A DNA stretch of 64,000 nucleotides, taken from Branchiostoma floridae (lineage: Eukaryota > Chordata > Leptocardii > Amphioxiformes > Branchiostomatidae). The stretch lies in contig NC_049980.1 of assembly GCF_000003815.2 (NCBI RefSeq), positions 6,345,873 to 6,409,872 of the forward strand. Direction: 5' to 3'. Position 1 is the first letter of the stretch. Each line of letters begins with the position of its first letter. This document shows, in pieces, positions 48,701-59,890 of this stretch. A program made the translations under genes and the position numbers. The notes beneath the pieces are model-generated. The model ran no database searches and had not been told where the DNA came from. It worked only from the letters and a program-made list of their open reading frames with translations.

Positions 48701-51420
48701 GTATGTGATGTGTGTTAACATGATTTCAAGCCATCGGCAAGACAACCCTGCAGCTTGACAATCTCTTAAAGCTAATGCCATTATCTTCTTCCTCCCCTAT
48801 CTAAATGATAGATGTGAATAATGCATATTTATTGATTTCTCCTTTCTGTGTACAGAGAACACTTATTGATTGGTCCAAGCAGAGTAACACAAAGTGTATT
48901 AATCAATTGCGGACTGGTTTGATGCCTGCTCAATGCAAAGGTCTCTAAAAAAATACATGCTGCAAACTGAAGTAACATTTAAGGTAGATTACAAAGCTTC
49001 CAACCAGTAGAGTTAGTATACGTGTATACGCATGACGTTCGACACAATCTTGCAGTCTTTGCATCGGAGGCAAAAATGTCGCTACCGTAGGAATACAAGA
49101 TGTATGCTATCACAACCTAGCATGACACTAACTGTTGTACCCACAAACCTATGTACCTTGTGACCACCTTGAAGATCTGTTTACTGGACCATGTTGAAAA
49201 GAATGTTACAAGAGAGCTGATTACAGCAGAAGTTGTTGACAAATTTTTGTAATCATAATATCCAACAATATGTCAACTATACTTACTGAACAGACGATAG
49301 ATATTTTATCACCCCTACCCAATTTGGCCTTCACAACGGATAGCTTGGCACAAAAGGGCAAATAGTTCCAAACTCGAAGATCTCATGAAATTTGACAAAA
49401 TGCTGGATTCCGTTCCCTCTTACTTGACACTTTTATGAATATATACTAACGTTATCCTTACCTAAAATTGGCATTGTACAAAACTCATAAAAATATTCAT
49501 GTATTCAGAATAGACCAAAGATTATAGAAGGAACATACGTTTTATAGAGCCACCATTATGTCATTGGCATTTCAAAAATTGAAAAAAAAAATGTATTCTA
49601 GCAGTCTCTCTCGGAGGAAAAAATTTAATTCTTTTCGAGTCCTTTTGCAAAATGTATCGTCCAAAGCAAGGTCGGAAATTGGACATTAATGAATGAGCTG
49701 TGAAACCACCTGATCCCCACATCTGTCAGTTGTCCAAAGAATTAAAGATTGATGAAAGATTGGTGATGCTGATCTGCACCACATCAAAGTAGAATACAAG
49801 ATGTTACATTTTTCGGGCACTCCTCTACAATGACCTGGTCAGCTTTCACACCTTTGTACCCTTGAAATGTGACCAGTTGCAGTTGCAGTTTCTGATCGGC
49901 TATTTTGCCGGGGTAACAACATTAGAAGCTGTCCTAAAGTAGAAAGAGAGGGAACAGAAAAGTATGCTGTACAGGAGTAACATTTATGGAAGTGTATGGA
50001 TCAGTGAACAAGTTCTTTGAGGTGCACAAGAAGAAGCCCAGCCAGTGTAACCAGTCTGGTATACTATGGGAATAAAGATCAAGCTTCTGCTTGTTCAGAT
50101 GTTGCTGTGTTGTTGTCTTGCACTGTCTTCTAATTACTAAACATATTGCAATTACCCAGAAGAGAGAGACAAATCCTAAGTCTAATGGTGAAGAACAGAT
50201 CAGTCGAAAATGTGTTCTTTAAAGTCAAAATTAGTTAGAATTTTGTCCCTCGATAATGGAAGTTATTAATGAAATGATAAAGGATTTTACTGGAAAAAAA
50301 AACAACAAATCATTTATGTTCTGAAATACTATTTGATAATTTGCGAAAAACTCACCATCTTCCATGGTATGGGGCAGCAAGGTCTTCGACAAAAATGTTT
50401 GAACAAACACTGACTGAACAAAAAAAAATTCCTATGTGTGACTGAAAGCCCTGTCCATGCCCTTGGTGCTGAACTGTTCGTCAGCACAACCTTGCAACAG
50501 TGCACTGACATTCAGTTATTGTGTACAGTAGGAACAGTATGACATATCTGGCGTTATAAACAAAATTTTACAAAAGGGAAGGCCACGATTCACACTTAGA
50601 GGGCACGAAGCAGAATTAAAGCGATAAAACACGGTATCACAACAAACAAGACGTTATTTCTGAATTCAATGATACAGTACGTAAAACTGATGAAATCATT
50701 GAAATCAATATACATAATAAGAGTAGCGTTTCTTTGACAAATAATTACCAGAACACTCTATTCATGCCTGTACTATGCGTAAGACCCGGTACCTCTGTTT
50801 AATAACGTTACATTCCCTGATTGTCAAGAAAAGTGTTTTTTTTTCTTTCTTGAAGATGTGTATGTGACAGGAATGAACTACAATATAACTTACCCAGTAA
50901 GGCTACCCAGTAGAATACTGTGAGGCATTTGTGTATATGCCGCCGGATAGCTCTGCGTAGAAGAGTGGTAGAAGTTAGCAACGGTGGTCCTTGATAAAAC
51001 GTGCCAACCGATTTGTGACCTAAACTCACTAGCAGTAAACGCTCATTATGATACTTAGCAGCTGAACAACGTCTAATGTGCACGCATTTACTATCTCTAC
51101 ACCAACATCGGATTGTCCACATATAGCCGACAGGTTACCAAAAACAACAACAATGGGCATTTTGCTATGACGTTACAACAGATAAAAGTTTACCCCATAT
51201 TGTCAGATATTCGGTATAAACTTTATCTGCTTTCAAAGTCAGGTGAAAATCAATGCATGAGAATGAGCATGAGCATGAGGCATCAGTAAAATTTACATGC
51301 TGTAGCCATATAACTCAAATGACAACAATAGTTGTACAGTGCGATGGCGCGCTGATACAGAAGCGTCACCTTGCGGTCAGAATTATCATTACCACTATTC
51401 CAGCGAAAGGATATTGATTT
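45726..51420. other. MAP1 3' flank and intergenic DNA
   Basis: The MAP1 3'UTR must begin here, but I see no AATAAA in the first 1.3 kb; ATGCAATAATTTTG at about 46673 is only a variant. The rest is AT-rich, with stop-laden frames and no recognisable gene. Some stretches (47.6-48.3 and 49.7-50.1 kb) have a patchy coding-like composition that could be decayed repeats, though I cannot name a family. Confidence 0.6.
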
Positions 51421-51424
51421 GTTA

Positions 51425-51605
51425 CCTGTGATTGGCCAATTTGATAATGTCTTATGCATTCTCATTGGTAGAAGTGCTACCAACATTGACCAATGGCGGC
51501 GTATCAATTTAACACCTACAGTATGGTCAATCCAAATTCGCCGTTTGTCACAGCTTTGTCCAATCATATTGACGGATAGACTCCGTGTCAACCAATCAAA
51601 GTCAA
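51425..51605. promoter_or_regulatory. Cluster of CCAAT boxes (promoter-like)
   Basis: Within about 180 bases there are at least five CCAAT/ATTGG motifs on both strands: TGATTGGCCAAT, TCATTGGTAG, GACCAATGGCGG, GTCCAATCAT and AACCAATCAAAG. Two more (GATTGGTC, CATTGGTT) occur at about 52450-52485, with a TGACGTCA element at about 52540. NF-Y-type clusters mark promoters of TATA-less genes. The target could be the CDK7-like exon downstream or an unrecognised gene. Confidence 0.4.
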
Positions 51606-53091
51606 GTTTTCTCTCTATATCAATGAAAGGTCTGCATTTTGCTTTCTGATCACTAGAGGTCGCTGTGAGACCGACTTACACTATCTTGAAAAAGGCTTGT
51701 ACTGAAGTTTGTTGTTGGAGTGGCACACTTGTTGAATATAGCGAGGCACCTATTCTAATTTCTAGCTGTAATTTGCTCCTCTGATAGTTTCTGTCGAATT
51801 TTGAGCTAGAATTGGATCGACACCAGGGTTGCGCTAGTTGGTGAGGGGGAGGGCAACATCAAATCTTGTGACTCATGTTAGACATAGCGCTAGCAGCGTT
51901 GACTTTAGCAGGATATAAGGATACCTTTATTTCCTGGCTCAACTTAGACGTTAACGCTGGTAGAATGAATCTGTTCTAAGATTTTAAAACCTGCTTAGAC
52001 CACAGTAAGTACATTTCGTTGATGCTATCCTCTGAACACTACAAAAACAAGATAGCAACAAAAAAAGATACCCTCATATTCAAACTTAGAGATCATAAAC
52101 CGAAGATAACGCTAACAAGATTTCTTATTTTTCTCCACCCAAATCATGAAAAATGCCCTCCAAAGTGTTTACGCGCTCTGTCCCAAATAAAGTTGCATAC
52201 CCTGTTCTTGGTGCTGAATACTATCGGCTGGGTTTGATACCGCTAAGAATACTTACAAAACACACGAAAGATAAAAAGTTAAGGTAAAAGTTTAACCTAT
52301 TGATGTTGCTATCGATAAATCGACCGTTTTGCAATGCTTTGTTCTCGGCACATACGTGTGAACCTGATTGCAGACAACCAAAACCTGCCACTGGTTGAAA
52401 AGTGTACTGTGGAGTCATTTGTTAGCTGTACCGATACGGCTGATGCGATTGGTCAGAAGAATGCATTGTGGAGAGCCATTGGTTATCTCTGCTAATTAGG
52501 TTAATTGCTGTGCAGGTACTGCAGGTGATCGGGCGAGGTGACGTCAATGCTGTGGCTAGCAGAACAATGACACGCTACCGCGGGAACACGAAACATTCTC
52601 ACTTCTCACACCTGACACCTGCATTGGCAAATTTATATATCAAGACAAATATCTTGGAAAAGGGAGTTTGGGGACAATCTTGCTGGGTGAGTACTTGGTG
52701 GTATTCTGGACGTACTTGACGCAGCTTGATACCAGGTTACCATCAATTACTACATACCAGTAGTTTTCTTACAAGTTGTCGCAAACGCACTTTGTTACAG
52801 ATACTACACTCTATAACCCCGAAATAAATGTGTAACTTTTGTTCATTAAAAATAAGATTTTCTGACATTCGTATGAGTTTAGTTTAAGGCTGAACAAACG
52901 ACACATATTTCTGTTCTGCATGAAGTTTCGGAAAAACACGTTTGTTCTGCAGGTCTTTTGTGGGGAGGGGGCATACAGCACAAAATATTATTCCTTATAC
53001 ATTTTACGGCAATGACATATATCTAATGGTGTGAATTATACTTAACGTTACATGCAATAAGTGTGATTTAGTTTTTCCTCTCCTTTACCAG

Positions 53092-53147
53092 TTTGCCACT
53101 GTGTACAAAGCAAAAGACACCAAAACAGGACAGTTGCCGTCACAAAA
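53092..53147 (+). pseudogene. CDK7-like kinase exon, apparently broken
   Basis: After a good acceptor (CTCTCCTTTACCAG) the sequence reads FATVYKAKDTKTGQ, very like the part of the ATP-binding loop that follows GEGQ in CDK7, the CDK-activating kinase and TFIIH subunit. The codons that should supply VAIKK are visible only in another frame (GTT GCC GTC ACA AAA), which suggests a loss of one base, or four if compared with human CDK7. The catalytic Lys position would read Thr. A donor-like GTAAGA follows at 53148. I find no reliable neighbouring exons, although a weak TALREIK-like stretch occurs near 55370. It is probably a decayed or partial copy; an incompletely assembled real gene is possible. 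Confidence 0.45.
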
Positions 53148-53289
53148 GTAAGATTTGGGTCACTTTATCCTCCAACATTTTGTTTTACAACAAGGGAAAT
53201 GTGTATGAAATGTACTAAAACTGTCTCATAACGCATTGTTTGATTTGTAAAGAGAGTGGTATGAACTGTACAAGCAAATGTATAAGAAA

Positions 53290-53412
53290 CTGTTCATGCA
53301 TTTAAGTTAAGGGTGATTTAATTTCTCGCGATCGGTAGGGAGAAAGCAGAGTTTTTGCGGTGGTGGTGAGTTCGCGACAGCACCGAAGTTACATACTATA
53401 CAGTAATGAAAA
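53290..53412. mobile_element. MITE, TACTGTAAATGCA family, truncated copy
   Basis: Shares ATGCATTTAAGTTAAGG, GGTAGGGAGAAAGCAGAG, TTTTTGCGGTGG, AGTTCGCG and ACTATACAGTAATGAAAA with the left two thirds of copies 2 and 3. The right terminal repeat is missing. Confidence 0.65.
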
Positions 53413-54059
53413 CCCCGACGCCATTACAGACAGCTATGATGCCTGTCGGATGTCACAGGCGGACAGAACATGCAGTCAATGTCGCTAACGTTCTAAAGCC
53501 AATGATCTTCGCATCTCACATGTACTGCGTGGGTACTCGGGCCGATACGGCCTGAATTGTCCTCAACGTGAGTTCACGGTGCACATTGATCTGTGACAGC
53601 TTATTCAAATCTTGCTAATGTGCGAATCTTTTGGGAATTTTGGCACAATAAGGACTATAGTACTAACATCTATTATCATAATACCGGTACATTTACGACG
53701 ATTTCTCTAGCCATACTGATTTGACAAATCATTTTCTCCAGTTACATGTTGCTGTTATAGCTTACCCTTGCCACTTCTTCTGTGTAACTTTTCTGCCACT
53801 CTTGTCCTGCTAAAAGCGTAATATTGTAATTGTAACACGCCGCGGAATTACACGGCGAACGGGCGCGTGGTTGGGAGGGGGTAAAAAATACCGGTAGGAA
53901 GAAACACGGCACAATTAACTGCCGCTATGTACATTTATACATCCTCTGATGTTCCTTCCTTTTCTGTCAGTAAATGCATAAAACATAAACCTGCATGAGC
54001 ATACAAAATGTCATGAGAAAACGGACGTATACTGTCAAGAATTTTCATTTAACTCCTGT

Positions 54060-54135
54060 CCGTCACAACCGCTATGACGTAACACTTCACTGCTAGCGTA
54101 GATATAAAAATGGCGGGAAAATGGCTGCGTACGTT
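54060..54135 (+). promoter_or_regulatory. TATA / E2F-like / YY1-like promoter motif group
   Basis: GATATAAAAATGGCGGGAAA (54101-54120) combines a TATA-like ATATAAAA, an E2F-type GGCGGGAAA and two YY1-type AAAATGG(C) sites, with a CRE-like TGACGTAA about 25 bases upstream. The combination is typical of housekeeping or cell-cycle promoters. No confident downstream gene is visible, so the call is tentative. Confidence 0.3.
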
Positions 54136-55499
54136 CAATTTTGCCCATTCAGTCGTAGATCCGGGCTATTATGCAACGGTTCTTCACACTTTTACATGAG
54201 TTGTAGGTCACCAACAGAAATTCAAGATTGTTGTTGAATCATGTTCGTCTTGTGCCGTGAGCATGTGTATTATGATCTATAAATTTGGCAATGAATGTGA
54301 CAGTGTGTTCGTCCCACGACGAGCTGCCTACCCCGAAAAAGATACTGAAAACTTTTGGCCTTGTTGTCTTCGAATGCATTGTTATCGATGCTTTGTAAAT
54401 GATGTATTGGACACCTAGATGTCTGAAGTGTGCACAGCTCAGAAATAACTATTGTTGCATGTGTAGATCTCTTTAAGTTCCAGTATTTTTAATCTACCGG
54501 TATAAGTCTTACTACCGGTATTATGCCAATGCATGTTAACAGAGTGGCGAATTTGCGTGTTTTTTTTTGCGATCAATAAGCCTACCGCTCTCAGGAAAGT
54601 GACCTTTGCGCCCTACACGTACACAGTGATTACTCGGGCAGATTGTAAGTTATCATGTTTTATTTTATTTGTAAACTGCGGCTTTACAACCTCAAGAACT
54701 CAAACAGTGTCTCATATTCTAAAGTTAATGTGAAGCAACGGTTACTTCAGGATTGATGCAGTACGAAAGTGTTAATACGAGGTTAGACTGTCATACTAAC
54801 AGACAAAACTACGGATTTACACAAATTATAATACAGATTATTGAAAACCAAACAAATCTGAATTCTGTGATTAAAAATAGCGGCATTACCATTTGGGGAA
54901 GTACGCGCGTTAGTTGGCATTGTGACGTCATCCTCACGAGGCGCCAGACAAAAACAAGTTTGAAGAGAGTGTTAAAGGTCACACAGAGAGGGCCCTCATT
55001 GGTTAACGTCTGAATTGAAATTTCAGGTGACTGTGAAAGTTAACTCCGACAACTTCCTGTTAAACGGCGGTGTCACGTACACACTGGGCAAGGCGACGAT
55101 CGTCTGGAAACAGTTTTCTTCATTTTACCACACCCGTGGTCTTATCATAGTATCCATGGCTCCGTTACATGTACTTGTAACATTTAGAAACATTGGAGGA
55201 TCTGTTGGGACTTTGTAGTCGTCAGTATCCCTACTCCACTAGTTGGGGAATTCCGCTGCCATTTTAGACGGGACTTTCCACAGGTGACTTCAGAAGGCCT
55301 GGATTCAGTCGAGCAAAACAAGGCCAGTAGGACGGACGGTGAAGCAATTCTCGCTGGGGATTCAGCTTACTGTGAAATCAGAAACTTTTCAAGGTACAAT
55401 TGTCGTGCAAAAGCTACTTTTTTACCAGGGTTTTCTCCTGACTTCCCGGTAAGGACTTATGTGACCTCCTGAAGTGCCAGGTACGCTGCATCCATTTGG

Positions 55500-57273
55500 T
55501 ATTTTTTATATACATGTATGTAAACATGATGTACAATATATGATTATGGATGTGGATTAAACTAGAACTGAGGGTTAAGGCCGATTCGATAATATATTAA
55601 GACATATAAATAGGCGTTGATATAGCCAAAGTACACATTGCATAAGTATTGTTTGTACTGTTTGCACTCTGAATGTTATGTGGGTGCAGGTCAATTTTGA
55701 GCACCCTGTTAGTTGACATTGGTACTGGTAACAGTACGTTTTGTACCATATCTTCGCACCTGGAGTTGCTGTCATGTTAACTTTTATGTGGTGGGTAGGT
55801 GTCAAGTTGATGCTTATTTGGTGTAAATGTCGGCCTTCTAGCCGTTTGCTGTAGATCATCAGGGTTGTTTGTTTTGTGGTTTTGTGTTTGTGTTACCGGA
55901 TGTGGATGTTTGTGAATTTCTTAAGAACCTATGGATGGGTTACGCTGATATTTGTAACGTGGCTAGGTGTTGTGATCCCGATCTTTTCTGGCCTTCTGGT
56001 GGTTGGATTTGGTACTGCAATACTTCCTGGTTTTGTACCTTTTGTTTTGGACACTGTGGTGTTAACATGTAGGTGTAGACAGAATGATGTTGACATAAGC
56101 CAAATGTGGTGCCGGTTTGGGCCCCATAGCAGGTTATTGTGGAACTTCAGAGTCATTTTTAGAATTTATTTATAACCCCCTAGTAACAAATGGTTTGGTC
56201 TAGTAGCGGAAACAAAATGTAGGCTGTCCTTCACTCGTATTATCCGCACAAATTTGTCCCGCTTTGACACCAGTATTTAGTCTGGGTCATCCTAGTTAGT
56301 TTCCTGGGGTTCCCATATGCATACTCTCCACTCGTGAGGGCTGCTGTCGAGACTATTGACTAACTAGAGTTCAACGAGCACATGCCTTCGGCAAATAACC
56401 ATGACTTTATTCATGGTTTTCTGGAATATGTTGTTTCAAACATGACATGACATAACATAACATGACACTGGATTCCCAATGGAGATATGAAATTGTGCAG
56501 GTTTCATTTGTAGCGAACTGTAGATATTGTATTATGAAAACACGATGAGCTATCTAAAATATCCTGTAGTTTTGTTCCCAACAGGTAAGATTAGAGACAT
56601 TTTAAGCGACTAATTGTATTGTTCTTTGTACGAGACCAATTAAGTCTTCGGATTGCCATTTTGTACTTAAAAGTGTGTGTTTAAACAAACGAGTTCTCTT
56701 TATCTCTAAATACCTTCGCCGATAAGTGTTTACCACACAGAGTTAAGGGTCATCGCAGGTCACAGGGTAGGAGTTCTTAACAACGCTGACTGTCAATCAC
56801 TGGGTGAACCTTATGATATTAGCTACGTTCAGTATTGAAGAGCAGAAGTTAGGGTGACAGAAGCTGAAAAAAATGAACGATCATTACGGAATAGTTTTTT
56901 TTAGGCTATCGGGAATTAGGATTGACGTCAGATAATGTATAAATTGACGTAATCTAACCTCTATCACTGACCAGGATATCGCAGCAGGTGGCAGAAGTTG
57001 GTACAAGTTAGGAGACGCCATGTTTTGTCACTAGCTAAGGTAGGGTTGCAGAAATTCATAGAAGTTGGCAGATATTAGATGACGTCATTGTAACTCCCCC
57101 AATGGCCAGGATAAGGTGGCAGAAGTTAGATGACGTCACGGCGTTTATCTATTTCTTGAAGTTGTTTTGTCGTGACATTATCTAGTATCTCTGCGTGAAC
57201 ATTTCACCACATTTCATGAACATTCTTCAACATTGACATCCTGACTAATTAAGAATTGTCATTATGTTAACTG
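55500..57273. other. Intergenic, repeat-derived DNA
   Basis: No gene is recognised. The stretch near 55.87-56.18 kb (TGTTACCGGATGTGGATGTT, TCTTAAGAACCTATGGATG) resembles the last 200 bases of the window (TGTGTCCGGATTTTTGTAG, CTCAAGAACCTCGAATGAA), so both are probably diverged copies of one interspersed repeat. Near 56.98-57.14 kb the phrase GTGGCAGAAGTT recurs with two GATGACGTCA sites. Confidence 0.55.
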
Positions 57274-57540
57274 NNNNNNNNNNNNNNNNNNNNNNNNNNN
57301 NNNNNNNNNNNNNNNNNNNNNNNNNNNNNNNNNNNNNNNNNNNNNNNNNNNNNNNNNNNNNNNNNNNNNNNNNTGGTCAATATGGAGTTCATGTTCTCAG
57401 TCTTTTATGTTTGCCTCCCCCAGGCAAGATACCTGTTTACCACATGAAGTTAGGGGCTAGTACAGGTCACCTGGTATAAGCATGCAGAGTTTGTAAGATG
57501 CTGACTGTCATTCACTTGGTGAAACTTGTAATACCACCTG
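56720..57540. repeat. Pair of related repeats flanking the second gap
   Basis: TTTACCACACAGAGTTAAGG, then GCAGGTCAC, then GCTGACTGTCAATCACTGGG (from about 56728) is matched by TTTACCACATGAAGTTAGGG, then ACAGGTCAC, then GCTGACTGTCATTCACTTGG (from about 57437). The assembly gap lies between the copies. Confidence 0.7.
57274..57373. other. Assembly gap (100 N)
   Basis: A run of exactly 100 undetermined bases, likely a placeholder length, between two copies of a repeat. Confidence 0.98.
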
Positions 57541-57781
57541 TTTGATCACAACAGGCAAAGTTGTTCCAAAGTACCAGAAGAAAGAGAATAATTATGTGCA
57601 TGTCATTAATAATTATAAAAATTTATTAAAGAAGAATTGAGGGGAGAAGGCTGATTGTTATAGGCATTGAAATAGTAAAAAGTTAGTAGTATTTGTATTT
57701 CAGAATGTAGAAGGTTTGTATCTATCCCCGTAACGGTAACTATATAATTTAATTGCTTCGACGTAAGTCCATGTTGATAAT

Positions 57782-58130
57782 TATATTTCAGCCATACATA
57801 GTATGGTGAAATATATTGTATTCGTAATGTTTCTTTCTTTCTTTCTTTCTTTCTCCTGTCAAATCTTCAAAGTGATTCATCTCCGCCGTTCCTGGACCGA
57901 ACGACCTGAAATTAGGCACAAGGGTAGAGTGGGCCAATACCTTGATGCTTTTTTATATTTCAGCCATACATAGTATGGTGAAATATATTGTATTCGTAAT
58001 GTTTCTTTCTTTCTTTCTTTCTTTCTCCTGTCAAATCTTCAAAGTGATTCATCTCCGCCGTTCCTGGACCGAACGACCTGAAATTCGGCACAGGGGTAGA
58101 GTGGGCCAATACCTTGATGCTTTTTTCCCA
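57782..58130. repeat. Two-copy tandem repeat (172 bp) with TTTC microsatellite
   Basis: Two nearly identical units begin CAGCCATACATAGTATGGTG and contain a (TTTC)n run, then AAGTGATTCATCTCCGCCGT, and end at CAATACCTTGATGCTTTTTT. The period is 172 bases and differences are few, so the duplication is recent. Confidence 0.92.
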
Positions 58131-58149
58131 TTTTTTTCATATCTGCCTC

Positions 58150-58640
58150 TAAAATGATTTTATTGAGATTTTTTGGTCAATTTTAGACCAAAACTGTATA
58201 TTTTGGCCACTGTACCCTGGTATTACAACCAAATGAGCTGAAATTTGACAGAGATGTGCCTTGATAATGCCCCCATATAACTTCGATAACACTTTTGGTG
58301 TACAGTACAACAAAATGCTTATTTTTGCGATTTTTTGACCATTTTTTGACCAAAAAAGGACATTTTTGGCTCCTGTACCTTGGTATTGCAACCGAATGAG
58401 CTGAAATTTGACACAGATGTGCCTTGATAATCCCTTCATATAAATTCAATAACACTTTTGGTGTACAGTGCAACAAAATGCTTATTTTTGCGATTTTTGG
58501 CCAATTTTTGACCAAAAAAGGACACTTTTGGCTCCTGTACCCTGGTATTACAATTAAATGACCTGAAATTTGGTATAGATAGGCATTAGATACTTGGTAA
58601 CAAGATTCAAGTAAAATGTTTGACATAAACAACTTCAAAA
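58150..58640. repeat. Three-copy tandem repeat (about 160 bp)
   Basis: Each unit holds TTTTGGC.(A/C)CTGTACC.TGGTATT, then CAAC.(A/G)AATGA, then CTGAAATTTG, then AACACTTTTGGTGTACAGT, then AAAATGCTTATTTTTGCGAT. Copies start at about 58200, 58360 and 58522. The third is fused to the larger duplication described next. The long minus-strand frame here arises from the repeat. Confidence 0.9.
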
Positions 58641-59890
58641 TGATTAATTTTGGCACTTTTCTGAGGGGAAATTTGTTTTCTTTTGGCCTCCTGACGTGAC
58701 CTTCCGTGACCCCGCACAGAGCCACACCTGTGCGCGTCAGCCGGAGAGTTAATTGAATCAAAGACCTAGCCAATCAGCGAAGAGGAGGCCAAAGGCTAAT
58801 TAATATTCATAAGCGGGGCCTCATGATCCCGTATATAGCAGTGTTCCCGCCAGGGGGAGCGAAGCCCGCATAAGGCTCTCGCATTTTAGACTATTCAGAA
58901 GGCTTTATATTGTATCAGTTCTTAGGGGCATATCTGTGATAATCGCAGCAGTCACTTTACTTCTCTTCAGGAGTTTAGCGTAACACTATTTCAGGTCAAA
59001 CCGTCAAAGGCAACTAAAAACAAACTTTAACGTTACTGAGTTCAACAGTACTTATAACTTGTTATCCGAAGTTGAAACGCTAGCGATGGTATTTTCGCTG
59101 CGCTGTTAGCTCCGTGCGACTGTTGTTGACGGTCTTATAACGGTATATTTTGCACCCCTGTACCCTGGTATGAGTAACATTTGGTATAGATAGGCATAAG
59201 ATAGTTGGTAAAATGATCCAAGTAAAATTTTTGGCATAAAGTACTGTAAAAGGCTTAATTACAGCACTTTTTTTTAGGGGAAATTGGTTTTCTTTCGTTC
59301 TCCATGCCATGACCTTTCGGACGTTCACCCCACAGAGCCGACATCTGCACCTGCGTCTAGCCGGCAGGAAGAGTTAATTCAATTAATGGTTCGGCCAATC
59401 AGCGAAGAGGAAAGCGAAGGCTAATTAATATTCATAAGCGGGACCACACAATACGTTAACTTGAAGACTCAGGCCGTACAGACTTCTCGCCAGGATTTTT
59501 TCAAAGCGTCGGACAGGGGTCCGGGGGCCGCCGAATGTCCCTGGCGGGGTCCAGGGGCAGGGCCACTGTGGGGGGGACCCAGGTGGGCGAAGCCCCCCCG
59601 GAAGCTCTTGCATTTTAGACTATTGAGAAGGCTTCTTTTATCAGTTTTTTTAGGGCCATATCTACGATAATCGTAGCAGTCACTTACTTCTCTTCAGCAG
59701 TTTGACTTTAAAACATTTCGGGTCAAAGCTTCAAAGACAACTAAAACCTCATAAACAACAAACTTTACTTAGCTCAACAGTATACAAAAATATTGTACGG
59801 GTTGCCATCCTTAGTTGAAGCGCTTATTTATAGCGCTAGTATCTTCGCTGCGCCGTTAGCCGCCGTGCGACTTTTGTTGACGGTCTGATA
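58520..59890. repeat. Large tandem duplication (about 600-750 bp units) with promoter-like core
   Basis: Two units, about 58520-59140 and 59141-59890, share in order: CTGTACCCTGGTAT, GGTATAGATAGGCAT, AGTTAATT.AATT, GCCAATCAGCGAAGAGGA, GGCTAATTAATATTCATAAG, GCATTTTAGACTATT, CTTCTCTTCAG, TTCGCTGCGC.GTTAGC and TTGTTGACGGTCT. The first unit has CCCGTATATAGC, a TATA-like site, about 65 bases after the CCAAT box. The second has a G-rich insertion (59516-59600) in the same place. No open frame is conserved between units. Confidence 0.85.

Noticed and set aside
58183-58773. A 196-codon minus-strand frame
   Set aside because: It spans three tandem repeat copies and repeats itself with changes; no recognisable protein.
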